Origin: Dictyophora rubrovolvata
Lineage: Eukaryota > Basidiomycota > Agaricomycetes > Phallales > Phallaceae
Direction: 5' to 3'
DNA length: 64,000 bases
NCBI GenBank assembly: GCA_029959195.1
Contig: CP114126.1
Coordinates: forward strand, 1,054,001 to 1,118,000
Below are positions 34,272-46,178 of the stretch, piece by piece (positions within the stretch are counted from its first letter, which is position 1; the number at the start of each line of letters is the position of its first letter). The position numbers were made by a program, and so were the translations under genes. The notes beneath the pieces are model-generated. The model searched no databases and was not told the origin of the DNA. It saw only the letters and a program-made list of their open reading frames with translations.

Positions 34272-35741
34272 TCAAACGCTTTGTTCTATTCTCTCCCATA
34301 CTTCCTTTTCTAGCTCAATCGAGGGCTTGGTAGGGCGATCATTGATAAAAGTTTGCAAATCGGCTTTTTCATCATCAGTCAAAGCACCACCAGCCTATAT
34401 GGATTTATCGGTCAGCACGCTCCGTACGTCGAGGATAAAAAAAGATAACAAACTTCTAAATAAGTCGCAAGGGCCACTGCGGCTTTTTCGGCATAATCTT
34501 CGTCAAAATGTTGGTCTGCATTGGGGCCAAATGGAACGGGAGACACCAATGAGTAGATCAAAGTTGTGATGACCTGATGTTTTCGTAATGCCGATACCGT
34601 AGCGGCGCTGGTGGCTGTAGGAAGTGATTTGGCATCATATGAAGGTTGAATGCTACTTCCTTCGCCGACGGCTGGTTTGGAAGAATCAGCCAACCGAATG
34701 TTTGGACCTGCCGAATTTGGCGCTGGTAAAGTTACGAGATGTTCGTCAGGAAGAAGAAGAACGTTGAGCATAAACACTATCTTTCTTCGAATCGTTACGT
34801 CTGCATCTGTAAGTGAAGGAAAAGAAACGATCAGTTCATTATCCAGAAATAGCTTAATCAATTTGAGATAACGACTCCAAGGCCTTTCCAAAAGAGGGAA
34901 GAAGATATGATGAAGATATGTTGAAGTACCTTTCAATGAGGAGCTCAAAATGTTCCAGCCATCTATTTTTTCTAACTCGGCGACCGCAGCCGCATTGTGT
35001 TTCAACAAGCCTGAAAGGGCATACGCGGCCTTTGAGCGTGTTTCTGTGGAAACATGAAATAGTTCCGAATCGGAAGGCTTATGAGAAAGGATCGATAACA
35101 GAAGTGGCAAGGGCTCATGCGATAGGAACTGATAAAAGCCATCAGTTAGAAGGTCTTCTACTCTTATTCAATGGAAAACAAGATGGGCGAGATACACACA
35201 TCGGCTTGTGCTTGCGGGTTGTTTTGGACGGCTGTTCCTAATATCCAAAGAGTTTGCATGCGCACTTCATCGGGCTGCGAAGGTGATAATAATGATAACA
35301 GTGAAGGATACATTTTCAGCGGGGTGAGATCTTATGTGAAGTCGGTTAGATGAATGGACATGATGGGGCGGGGTAACTCACTTTTAGCATTGTCGATTTG
35401 CTCCACCAGCTAAAAAAATTTGAAATCAGTCTCAAGCAGACTTCGGAGATGATAGGATTAGATATTAACCATCTCGAGATTGTCTAGCGCAGTGACACGA
35501 GTTTCGACATCTTTGGATTTGTCTAATCCAACTTCTAAAGCTTCCTGCAATCAAAACAGACAATTGAACCAGAACAAGACGGATCGAAACTCAAACTGAC
35601 TTTCATTAAAACAGAGTCGGGCTTGCCCAAAATCATATCGATGATACCTGGATCCAAATCTTTCATCGGACGAGGTGGCACTTTGTTTACATCTGGTGAT
35701 GACGAAGAATTTTCAATGCCCCAGCGAAGTAAGGACTGCAT
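34272..35741 (-). CDS. FES1: Hsp70 nucleotide exchange factor Fes1 (armadillo-repeat, HspBP1 family)
   Basis: The start MQSLLRWGIENSSSS and the following DLDPGIIDMILGKPDSVLMK are diagnostic of Fes1. Armadillo-type helices follow: VETRVTALDNLEMLVEQI, VRMQTLWILGTAVQNNPQAQ, FLSHEPLPLLLSILS, RSKAAYALSGLLKHN, DADVTIRRKIVFMLNVLL. The C-terminal end is WERIEQSV. Fes1 is a cytosolic exchange factor that opens the Hsp70 nucleotide site so that misfolded clients are released for degradation. About seven exons are joined by 50-65-bp introns. An in-frame upstream Met (MNPHTT) exists six codons earlier, but family members start at MQSLLRW. The length and the Pro/Ala-rich insertion before the last helices fit basidiomycete members. 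Confidence 0.9.
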
Positions 35742-35837
35742 GGTTGTATGAGGATTCAATGAACTGGTGCAAGATCTTTTATTTAAAAGAGGTTTCGAAC
35801 CGTTGTCGAACCGTCGAGAATGTTACAGACCACTCTC

Positions 35838-35845
35838 GAAATTTC
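35838..35845. promoter_or_regulatory. Heat-shock-element-like GAA-NN-TTC upstream of FES1
   Basis: GAAATTTC lies about 97 bp upstream of the FES1 start codon, with further GAA and TTC trimers within 60 bp. Two inverted units are fewer than the three usually needed for strong Hsf1 binding. FES1 is a heat-shock target in yeast. Confidence 0.3.
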
Positions 35846-36368
35846 GGTTACGTAAACAAAGATAATCGGCTTGCTCCGAGTCAGTGCCACGTCCAAAACC
35901 CAGCTAAAAACTCTCGCTTTTATTACTATTATTTTGGTTGACCCAATGGTCGTAGACAATAAATAAAATTTACCTCTAAGGCCGGGTTGTGTCTATGGGT
36001 TGGGTTGAAACCGTGAAGGGGCTGGACAGCATATAATATAGAAACGTGATTACGAAAGTACTAAAGCATAATAGAGTGAGTCGTTCTTATTATCAACAAC
36101 GGTATTTTACAAAGCATATGTAAGTAAAGTGCTGAACCACAAGGGTGAGTCGGGATGAGGAACTTTGGCACTGTTTGATGGCCGGACGTAAGTCTCAGGA
36201 TGCTGTTTTAATACAACGTTATGATTCTATGACAACGTTGAAGGCCGCCATTTGATAAAGTGCCTGTCTGAAGAACACGGCTGATGCGTCGAAGTTCACC
36301 AGAACGAACCTCTCGTAACAAGCCCATACTAAACACAAGAAAAACTCTTGGCTTCGAGTTCCGGAATG
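35846..36368. other. Gap upstream of FES1, no gene seen
   Basis: It holds the FES1 promoter and the 3' region of the next minus-strand gene. I see no open frame worth listing. Confidence 0.45.
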
Positions 36369-37498
36369 TTACGGTTCTCGTTCGAGCTCCTCGAAATGGT
36401 TTTCAACATTATTGTCTGGACCCGCCAATCCTTCCAAGACCTGAATGATCCGCTGCTGCTTCTAAAGGAAAAAAAGTATAAGCAAGAGTGCAGAGATTTG
36501 CTTTTACTTAAGAATTCTCACTTCTCGCTCCGTTTTATTCTTAGTAAGGAACATCCCTGGAATACCAAGCTCTTCAAGTGCGCGTTGTTGGGAAGCAACT
36601 AAAGAATCCCACGCCGGCAAAACTCTTTCCAGATCAAATTTCCTTAATTCCTCTATGAAAGAACTTTGCAAGCTCTGCTAATTGATCAGCCTCTCCCGCT
36701 TTCACACATCGAAATGGTACCATACCTGCACATCCTTTTCGCTCATGTCTACACCAATGATAGCTGCTCTGAAAATGGTCAAAAACACTAGACAAAATAT
36801 AATGTGCGAGTAACACACTTCGTTTGAGAAACTCTGATTTTTTCTTCCTGGTTCTTGATTAGTTGATTACGCTCTTCCCACAGTTGTCGCTCCGTGGAAT
36901 TCTGCTGCTCACGTATCTAGGTGGGATTAGAATGCAAACGGACAGGAGAATAATGAATATCATACCTTCCTTAACTTTTGGTGAACTGAATCATCCGAGG
37001 CAAGATTAGCTATGATAGGCAGCGCTTGGGTGAAATTCATGTTACGAACGGATGCAAGTGATGGTTTCGGAGGTTTATCGGGATGATTGATAAAGACGCC
37101 AGTACGTCGAGGAATATCCGGGACGACTTTGGGAGGGTTTATGATATGATTCGTATTTCCTGCTTCGGTAGTTTCGATGGTAACTGGGTCAGTCGGCTCC
37201 AGACGAGCCAAAAGAGAAAGAATATCGCTAGAAGGCTCAGAAGCTTTTTCAGAACGTTCTACTTCTGCTGACGAAGGCCCACGAACGCTCTTTGAAGATA
37301 CATCGTCGGGTGCCTTGGGGGTATGGAATTCATCGTGATGATTGGTATCATTTTGCGCGTTCAATTCCTGCCAAGCTTGAGATTTGCGAAGAGATTCAAG
37401 TAAGGCCGTTACTCCCGCTGGATCCTGTGCAATCATTAGAAAACTTTCGTCTAATCTTAAATGGAAATACTCGCATTTATATTGGTGAAATCCGACAT
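36369..37498 (-). CDS. Conserved fungal coiled-coil protein, unknown function
   Basis: The model reads MSDFTNIN..., then DPAGVTALLESLRKSQAW, a disordered Ser/Pro/Glu stretch, FTQALPIIANLASDDSVHQK, then the conserved coiled coil: IREQQNSTERQLWEERNQLI, IKNQEEKIRVSQTK, ASIIGVDMSEKDVQ-type residues, and near the end a PAWD-type and GIPGMF stretch followed by QRIIQVLEGLAGPDNN. It ends ELEREP at 36369. I recall this layout in a widely conserved but unnamed basidiomycete protein. The exact first splice (GCG, A, GTATTT) does not give a clean phase, so the start could instead be the Met at about 37440. Confidence 0.6.
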
Positions 37499-37763
37499 TA
37501 GTAGAGTCAAGGCCGCTAAAGCCTGACAGCACCGGCGGGCGACAGGAGTAATCTTGAGCGCCGTAGGTTATAAGCCTATCACGCAGAAAGCCTACGCTAT
37601 TCTTTAATTAAGGATAGTGTTTCTATCACCAGGCCCAAGAGCTAGACCGACTTTGGTCGAAGAGGAGGAGCTGATAGGCAGGCACTGTCACGTCACACCT
37701 TATGATTTCGCCGTCGGCCACTGACATTCACTTCGATCCTTTCCGACACCAATCTTTTAATTC

Positions 37764-39124
37764 ATGCCAGCGAAAAGCTGTTCTTTATGCAACGATGCCA
37801 CCGCCATCTTGCGACGTCCTAAAACAGGCCAACAAATATGCAAAGAGTGTTTCTTCACAGTATTTGAGACTGAAGTGCACAATACGATAACTAATGCGAA
37901 ACTTTTCAAACCTGGTGATCGTGTGGCGATTGGAGCTTCTGGTGGAAAAGGTTGATATAATTCAATGATTTATTGTGGCGTGCCCCTATTCATTTCCACT
38001 ATATCCTGTAGATTCCACCGTTCTTGCCTATGTGATGAAGACACTAAATGACCGGTACAATTATGGTCTTCAGTTGTTTCTTTTATCTATCGATGAAGGG
38101 ATTACGGGCTATAGAGATGACTCTTTAGAAGTAATTTATCTCTTTCACTCATACGTGTGTTCGCTGATAGAATTTGTAGACTGTAAAACGGAATCAAGTT
38201 CAATATGATCTGCCATTAAAAATCCTAAGCTATGACGAATTGTACGGCTGGACTATGGACCGAGTAGTGGCCCAGATCGGGAAGAAAAACAACTGCACTT
38301 TTTGTGGTGTTTTTCGACGTCAAGCTCTGGATAGAGGAGCTGCGATGTTAAACGTCGATCATATTGTAACTGGTCATAATGCGGATGATATTGCTGAAAC
38401 AGTGCTCATGAATAGTACGTTGGTTTAATCTCCTCAGAGTATCTCATCCTCTGATTGTGTCTGGGAAAGTTATGAGAGGCGATATAGCGAGATTGGGTCG
38501 ATGCACATTGATTTGCACTCAGGGTGAAGATACCATCAAGAGGTCTAAGCCTTTCAAGTACGCATACGAAAAAGAGATTGTCATGTCTGTTTTGATACTT
38601 TGTAACTCTTTGAATGTTATTGATTGCTCTAACAGGTATGCCTATTTCAAGAAACTGGACTACTTTTCCACAGAATGTATCTATTCGCCCGATGCGTATC
38701 GCGGCCATGCCCGTGCCTTTTTGAAAGACCTAGAAGCTGCTCGTCCTAGTGCAATTATAGATATTATTCATTCAGGAGAAGCCTTTGAAGTTGCTGAAGA
38801 AGTGAAACTGAAAGATCAACGTATGCGTTTTGAATCTCAATAGATGTAATGTAACATGCCTAACTTCTTCAACAGAGACATGTAAAAGATGCGGATATAT
38901 TTCAAGCAATGACCTTTGCAAAGCATGCGCGCTTCTAGAAGGGTTGGAAAGAGGAGTTGCTGGTATGGGCGTTGTAAGTACCGTCCATATCGTTCAAAAC
39001 ACAGCTACATCCATATTTTTAACAGAGAGAAGCTCGTCGATTTGACAAAGAGCTGCCACCTGAAAACCTACGAACCATCCCCTTTTTCAAGATGCCCATA
39101 GCCTCGGATTCCGTTCCACAATAG
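37764..39124 (+). CDS. NCS6: Cytoplasmic tRNA 2-thiolation protein 1 (Ncs6/Ctu1)
   Basis: About six introns interrupt the gene. The N-terminal zinc-binding segment is [15 protein letters not shown]...CKEC. The PP-loop SGGKDST is assembled across the first intron (AAA G, AT TCC). The core has [32 protein letters not shown] and [18 protein letters not shown]. The C-terminal second zinc motif is [16 protein letters not shown], followed by LERG and the tail [20 protein letters not shown]. With Ncs2/Ctu2 it activates U34 of Lys, Glu and Gln tRNAs with ATP and inserts sulphur delivered by Urm1, making mcm5s2U in the cytosol. All catalytic parts appear intact. The start MPAKSC is the standard family start. 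Confidence 0.93.
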
Positions 39125-39376
39125 CAATGGCAATTTGCGATCTTCTCGAAGATTTGACGTCGCAAATACTACCAGTATGCCGCTATTTACACATCGGTAA
39201 TACGTAACCACGCCGTGAAGGCCTGCATTCTTGGCAGAAGTCAGGACCGGGAATCTCAGGGAATCCAGGTGTAGTCGACCTTAAACGGGCTTATGGCAGG
39301 CCTATAGCACATAGCAATGTTGATAATGTATGTAATATAATGTAGGTCACGAAAGGGAAATAATTATACCGTTACA

Positions 39377-40780
39377 TCAGGAAGAACGGGCAACCTGAGG
39401 AAGTCCGTTATAGATGTCCTCAACATACTTTTCCAATAGATCTGCTTCATATTCCTCCAACTCCCAATGATCTAACCCCACATACTCCTTGCCCCAAAAC
39501 GTCGCTCGTGACCCAATAAGACGCGGGGGGTTCCAAACAATCTCATCCAGTATCTGTTTGGACGCGAGAGCAGCAAAGGTACCGGACAATGCACCTTTAA
39601 ACGGATCCACCGGATGGTTTTGGGAACCCATCCATCGAGCCTGCAAAAGCAATCTGAGCAAACAATTAAATGGGAAGAAAGAAAGAAATTTTCACCAGGT
39701 AAAAGCCGAGACTTTTAGCAAGTGTCATAACAACGTTAAGGACACCGGCAGTATTGTTAGTACTGCAAATTCCTGGGTGAACTGACACATGCGTTAATTT
39801 TGCTTCGCCTTCTTTGGGTGGCGACGTTTCCTCCAATCGGGCTAATGCTGCGCAGACTAAGTTAACCTGATATTTACTCGGTTGATACGAATCGCGTGTA
39901 TTCAACAGTTGCATGTCATTTGGATCAAACGAATGTTTGTAGCCATCCAACGATGTAGTCCATTGAACTCTAGCTTCTTCGAACGGACACGCTCTTAGAA
40001 GTGGTTCAAGTCTACGGAACTGCAAATGAAAATCAATTTTCTTTAGCTGAATTAACATTCTGGAACATACTAGACAGTAATGTCCGAAGACATTAATTTG
40101 CCAGATGTCTCTGAGACCGTCCTTGTTTTCAACACTGAACTTTTGAATGAAGAATTCGGGATACGTAACACTCCTGACGTGTCCCTCTCTTAATAATTGT
40201 TTGGTATAGCCAATATAGTCTATACGATCTAGGTTTAACCCCCCAGCGTTCGAAATCAAGTGTGAAATATAAGGGTATCTTTCAAAGGCCAGGTCAAAAA
40301 ATGTGCAAACAACACAGCAAAGCGACGCACCTTTGGCGCGCCTCAACAGCAAAACTAAATATACTGTCTATGTTGTTGAGGTCCAAACTCAAATGATCAA
40401 TTTTCAACCCTTTGAGGAATTTTTCGGCGTGCTTGTTGTCGCCGGCTCTGTTTTGCTGTCGTTGAACGGCGTCCTCGGCATGTTTTAATACTCGCTCGCA
40501 CGCCTGTTCTCCAGACACTGAATTCCGACAAGCCAAGATGATAGTCAACTCAGTGGTACCAGCATAAGGTGATATCACGTTGGGAATTCCACTTGGCGAG
40601 TATAAAAGTGACGCGTCTGGGGGATTGAAGCGCAATAGCTGTTCGATCAGTCGGCAACACGTAGCGTATCCAATACCACTAGAAAAGTAAGTACATTGAT
40701 TCTTTTTTGGGTTTATATGAGTCTACTTGCCTGTTAGCACCGGTAACGACTACAATAAGTCGCTGAGGCTCCGCAGTCAT
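39377..40780 (-). CDS. ERG27: 3-keto-steroid reductase Erg27 (short-chain dehydrogenase, ergosterol C-4 demethylation)
   Basis: The start MTAEPQRLIVVVTGANSGIG contains the NADPH-binding TGxxxGIG, spliced through an intron with a GC donor (AACAG, GCAAGT...CTAG, TGG). Next come LTIILACRNSVSGEQACERV, LKIDHLSLDLNNIDSIF and HLISNAGGLNLDRID (the NAG motif). Then DIWQINVFGHYCL, WTTSLDGYKHSFDPNDMQLL and the catalytic YQPSK. Then VHPGICSTN and the C-terminal DHWELEEYEADLLEKYV. Erg27 reduces the C-3 ketone during removal of the two C-4 methyl groups of ergosterol precursors at the ER, with Erg25, Erg26 and Erg28. It is complete and diverges from NOP9 across 136 bp. Confidence 0.92.
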
Positions 40781-40916
40781 GACCGAGTGAAAAGTGGGAG
40801 CTTGGAATCGTTCGATCGCATTCAAGCCACTTAGTCAGCAAAGCAGCCGTGTGAATTTACTCAAGTGTGCACTGACCATGGCACCATGCTGACGTAACCT
40901 GATCTGTCCTCGTTCA
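40781..40916. promoter_or_regulatory. Short divergent promoter between ERG27 and NOP9
   Basis: Only 136 bp separate the two start codons. TGACGTAA (CRE/AP-1-like) lies near 40890-40897. No TATA box is evident. Confidence 0.45.
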
Positions 40917-43836
40917 ATGCCCCGGGAACAGAGGAAAAGAGGCAAAAAACATAAAGCGAAAAACGATGATGTTGTCGAGGACACGGCCCAAGTTGCTTCA
41001 TCATCAGCTATTCCTATTCATGATAACCAGGTCGACGGCCTCTCTGATGCGCCTTTTGGTCATGTAGACCCCGATGTCAAGGCCTATTTTAAAACTGTCG
41101 ATGACCAGCTCAAAGAATGGCAGAACGAGGGGGTTGATGCAGATGTCGATATAGATTTGGACCCCAATGAACGTAAGCCGTTCTGGTTACTACATGTCAT
41201 AAGCTCTGAGTTTTTTTCCATCTAGAGCGCCGCATGTTTTTCGCTGCTGCTTTATCTGAAATGAACAATAAAGAATTACAGCTTGCTACAGACCCCGAGT
41301 GTTCCATAATTTTGGAAAGAATGTTATATTCAATGGATGACTTTGCACGGCGTGTATTCGCTGATAGTCTGGCGGGTTCGTAAGTGTTTGTTACATACCA
41401 TCATTGAGAACATTTTGTTTATCTTTCATGCATTTCTAGATGGATACAGCTAATGAAAGATCGATTTGCGTCTCATGTCTGTCAAACATTATTCGCTTTG
41501 GCTATTGACACTATCCATCGAGAGGTACTTTCATTCCGTTTAAGGGTTACCAGTGTCTTATGGACCTGCACTACAGACTCAGGGTGTCGTTTCATCGGCT
41601 CCGACAGATCCCGGGAAAGGCGAATTATTACAAATGACTCAGCTAGTCCTGGATATATGTGAGGTGAATTGCTTATGACTTCCTCAACCTGAAAAATACT
41701 GATGGTTTATAGGGCATTCTCCCGGACATCACCGACCTGATGCGAAATCAATTTGCATCCCATGTTATCCGCGCTTTACTAATATTGTTGTGTCCATCTG
41801 CGGTATTTACTTCCACCGAAAGTCATCATTCTCCCTCAACGCGATCAAAAAAGAGCGCTCAGTGGAAAGCCAAGAAGGGTGACATGAAATCTATAGTCTT
41901 GGACCCAAGTGACTCAAACTTATCCACTCCCATCAACCATGTTCGACCGAAATCATTTATAGCCATGGCCAAGCGGTTTCTTGACCATATTGCACAGACT
42001 TTGGGAGGTAACGAAGTTCGTGCACTGGCTATCGATAAAGCCGCTAGTCCTTTGTTGCAAGTAAATTATCTCAAAATGAAAACGCTCGTGAACAGTTTTC
42101 ACCCATTTAATATTTTAGATGTTTCTTGAATTGGAATCCCACGTTGAACAGGCGGACAAACCGAACAGCCTTGTGGATCATGTTCTCACAGGTCTCATTT
42201 CTGATCTGCGTAAGTAGTGATACCATTCCAAGCTAATTATATCCATCAAATTACCCCCAGATGCTGGAAAGGAAGCATCGTCTTCGGCTTATGTTGCTAC
42301 TTTGCTAATGGATTCGACCTCCTCGCATCTTGCGGAATCATTGATCAGACTTTGCCCTATCACCGTTTTCAATCAAATATGGAAATTATACCTGATTGAA
42401 GATATCGCGCGACTTGCCTCGCATCCTGTTTCCAATTTCGTGGTTTCACGTGCTATTGTTCGACTCTCTGTGCCTGACGTTATTGAAGCTAATGAGCGAC
42501 TGGAAAGTGTTTGGAAAAAGTGCCTTAGTGTGTTCAAAGAATTCTTTTATATCAGCTTTTGTCATAATCTTAACCCCCCCTGTTACAGAAACATCACGTC
42601 TCGGTCCCTTAATTTCACTGACTAATCGTGCTGGATATTTACGTATTTTGAAAAACGAGTTATTGCAGGTACATAAAACAAGAAGTTTGAAACATCAGTC
42701 TGATATTTCGTTTAGATTGTGCGTGACATATTCGATCTGTCTCATACGACAGACCTCAGTTTACTCGTTTCTTGTGTCCTCCGGTTGAAACCTCGCAGCG
42801 TATTTAAGATTATCTTATTTTCTTCTTCCCCTCTGTAATTAATGTCTGTTCAGGAATATCTCAAGGCTCTGAAACAAAAAGAAAAAACAGATAAAGAGGT
42901 ACTTCAACCCGAAGTTGAAGACCGCGGCCATTCGTCATACCACAAATATGAAGCTGATCCCTTGGAACCAAAGATCCAAGGTTCCTTAATATTGCAAGCG
43001 ATGCTCACACTCCCAGAACCGCAAAATGAAGTCGTTTTGGACAGGTTAGAATTGTTTTTATAATGTAGAGTGGTTTGTGAAGTATTTTTTCTTTCTTATA
43101 GCCTTTTGGCATTGGAACCATCTGCGTTACTCGCTTTCGCCTGTCATCCTACAAGCTCTCGAGTAATCGATGCCGTTTTCGAATCATCATCAGCAGTCAG
43201 CCTGCGATCAAAGAAGAAAGTTGTTAATACTTTTGTCGATCAAACTTACTTGTTAATTGATGACCGTGTTGGAAGTAGAGTTGCGGACCGATTATGGGCT
43301 GCAGCTGACCCGTATTTAAAGGTAGGAAGAATAGTGGCATGGCATTTGGAGCAAACAAGTCACTGAACACATGGAAACAGGAGAAGATGGCACGTTCTCT
43401 GGTCCCCCACGAACAGTTTTTAGCTGGTTCCAGATATGCCCGGTTTTTCACCCGTAAGATTAATCTTCCACTTTTGAAAAGGAATCCGCAAGCCTGGAAG
43501 GAGGCCATGGCGAAGGAACTGGGGAAACGTTCCTCTGCGAATGCAATTCCTATTCCGCTTTCGAAAGCGACGGGTTTCCGGGATAACCGACCTGAGGTGG
43601 TTGAACCTTCGACGAAGAAGCGGAAAGACCCAGAGACGGAATTAGGAGACGAGATTGACGCCTTGTTCAGCAAAGTCAAGCGACCCAAGTTTTCGAAATT
43701 GGAGGCGGTGACAACGGCTGTTGAATCTAGTTCGAAACCCTCGACTTCGAGTTTGGACAAGTCTGTTCTGGAGGCGATCAAAGGAGCACCTCGGACAGAG
43801 GAGAGACGAGCCAAGTCTAAGTCTAAGAAAAAGTAA
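40917..43836 (+). CDS. NOP9: Nucleolar pumilio-repeat protein Nop9 (pre-18S rRNA processing)
   Basis: It starts [16 protein letters not shown], a typical basic Nop9 head. Pumilio-type helices follow: [115 protein letters not shown]-like residues, then [11 protein letters not shown] and [20 protein letters not shown] further [17 protein letters not shown] repeat follows, then the Lys-rich C-terminus (RAKSKSKKK). About ten short introns are needed. Nop9 binds the 18S-ITS1 region in the nucleolus and guards the site D cleavage. The family call is strong because the repeat order and the long insertion after the fourth repeat agree with fungal Nop9. Confidence 0.92.
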
Positions 43837-45350
43837 TCTATTCTTTCACATATACTCACGTAATCAATTTATTGCTGTCGGATATACTATACACATTTCA
43901 TGTCAAGGGAAGCCCTTACAGGCTTCCATGACTTAATTACATTCACCCGAGTATGACTCAGATTCACCTTCGCGACTTTTAAAGTCAATCACTTCCAACG
44001 TTTTCACATTAGGGTTCTATACGCAGGACGTAAAGCGTTTGCGGTACTGTTACAGGTTTCGAACGATTCATAACCGATTTTGAGCTTTAGACCGATGTAT
44101 GCTGCATTGACGGGTTGATCGACCGTGATGTACGTGATCCTGTGTAATAATGGAATCATTAGAAACCCTGCATGGGTTGAAACCTGTTGAAACGAGCTCG
44201 CATAGATCTAACGGAGTGGGCCCGAGTCGCCTTTTGTGGAATCCATGGCAAAGAAGAGGTGTATGTATACTCTGTCCGAAGTATATAAGCCGCGCAGCGA
44301 GATTAGCGGATAATATTGCTCTGGGTGCAGATGATCTATGTATGGAGTAGTTTGAAATTAGTATAGTTTGATTGTAGTTAAAGAGGACCCGTGCTATTTA
44401 TAAGTACTCCACATTCTTGTTTTGTCTTAGCAGTGGTTTACGAGTTTACTAAAACAAGGCCATGATCTTGATTCTTTAGTCTATTCAATTGGCTCCACAT
44501 TAATTACACAGCAAATGTACATAAGTCCGGCTTAAATGTATCGTACCGTTATTTTCGATAGCGGAGACCGAGGAAGGTTTCCTTGCAGAGGGATGGACTT
44601 TACTTCCGACGAGCCAATTTTCAGACCCCTTATGTTAGAACGTCAAAACAAACATCGAAAAGTTCTGCAGGGCAATAACAAGCTATACGATCACAATATT
44701 GTAAACAATCAGGATGTGGACTGATCAATAATAAATGCACGACAGAATAATACTATAAGATCAGTTTCTGTCCCCTGCACATCCATGCTGGCCGGCTGCC
44801 ATCAACGCCGAAGCCAGTATGCGCGCAGTATTTAAATATAGAGCACGGACTTTTCTTGGCTGACGGGCGGTTTGGATATACCGTATCCCGTCAATAATCA
44901 TTTCTTTCATCGTCGCTTATTTGCTTCACTTTGAGAATGGCGAGCATTAAGAAGCGTAGAGAAGACCTCATGGAAGTGGCTCATTTTCACAGGATCGGTC
45001 AATTGAAACATAGAAGTGCAGAGCTGAATAGGGAAAGGCCGAAGAAGAATTCAACGGGCCAGCACTGCGATACGGCCATTACCAGGAATAGTCAAGCGCA
45101 GGTTTCAACTTTGTTTGATGTTAAATGATGTCGGCCAACCGGTCAACTTGATCAGCACCTTTTGTATTTTTATAGCCCTTTTTCGACCCTTATTAACCAA
45201 GGGTGCGAGACATTGTTATGTATGTGGTAACAAATATAAAGCGCATGGCAATTGACTCTGACTATAAGTACTCATACCAAACATTGAGGCGGACGTTCAT
45301 ATCCTAACTCACTTTTACTCGTATCATTTTACTTTTCATTTAAGTCTACC
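43837..45350. other. 1.5-kb gap with small frames
   Basis: Frames at 44150-44350 and 44536-44724 have no motif. One short basic frame (44937-45128) is listed separately. The final 100 bp before 45351 is pyrimidine-rich, as expected of a fungal 5' leader. Confidence 0.4.
44937..45128 (+). CDS. Short basic hypothetical frame
   Basis: The 63-codon frame begins MASIKKRREDLMEVAHFH and is rich in Lys, Arg and Glu. A pyrimidine-rich leader (tttctttcatcgtcgcttat) precedes the ATG, which looks like a fungal promoter. There is no known domain and no splice evidence. It could be a short gene or the first exon of a lost one. Confidence 0.25.
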   Translation: MASIKKRREDLMEVAHFHRIGQLKHRSAELNRERPKKNSTGQHCDTAITRNSQAQVSTLFDVK

Positions 45351-45645
45351 ATGCGCTGGCTCTCGACTGTTTTCGTCACCTTCTACTGCGCCGTTCTCAT
45401 TCATGGCTTGCCTCAACGTGAGTCTTCATAAACTAGACTTTTGATAACCAATTTTGAGAAGCTGATGTACAAATTGTTTAGCGGGAGCTGACAGCGCTGA
45501 ACTTTGTGGAGCAGCCGAACCTTGTCGTAAGTAATGTTAATTGATTTCGAAGAAGTCATTCCAATGATTTGTAGGTCACCCTTTCCCGAATCCAACTTCT
45601 ACGACCCCCCAGCCCACTGCTACCACACCCCCAACTCCTCCTTGA
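45351..45645 (+). CDS. Tiny secreted protein with Pro/Thr tail
   Basis: Three exons are joined by GT-AG introns (45421-45481 and about 45527-45575). The product is about 59 residues: signal peptide MRWLSTVFVTFYCAVLIHG, then LPQPGADSAELCGAAEPCRH and a Thr/Pro-rich tail. The mature part has two Cys residues and no known domain. Clean splice phases across both introns make a real gene likely. Candidates are a small secreted protein of the mushroom surface or an effector-like protein; nothing in the sequence decides. Confidence 0.6.
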
Positions 45646-46178
45646 CATGGCGGTATGTATGTCAGTTCTAAAAGCGAATGGAAAGCTAAAAAATATCTAG
45701 ATACCTTCGAAGTTGTTCCGACATCAACCGCATGAGAAAGACTTTAAACCTTGTTATATTTATTTGTAGTCCGCATTGTGATGACTTGTTAGCTATATTT
45801 GCTTCATTGAACAATGGCAAGTTTATCGGTGATTCTTTGCAAATTTGAACAAGACTGCAGTCCTTTTTTCTCTGCTGCATGATCGACCCTTGTAACATTT
45901 CAAACGAATGGAATATGGTCTTAGTCAAATTCTTTTTTTTGACTGCAGAATTCTCGGTGAATTAGCACCAAAAGCCAAAGCTTCAAAACTCTGAAGTTGA
46001 TCAACGTTACATAATCGGACGGCAAGTCCTCTTGAAGAGTGAAATCGATCCAGGCCTCGTTTGTTCCCGGATATTTAGATCTCCGGGACTAATCTATCAA
46101 TTGTGAAGTCCAAGACAATCCCATGGATCTAGACAAATCATATTAATAAACTTGGATCAAACACCTTATTGAAACAAG
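45646..46178. other. Gap with the unresolved 5' end of the next gene
   Basis: The minus frame 45686-45928 has no motif. An open plus-strand stretch near 45980-46085 could be an upstream exon of the following gene, but I cannot join it by splice sites. Confidence 0.35.

Noticed and set aside
43224-43859. A 211-codon minus-strand gene
   Set aside because: It is antisense to the last NOP9 exon, which carries the conserved repeat and Lys-rich tail.
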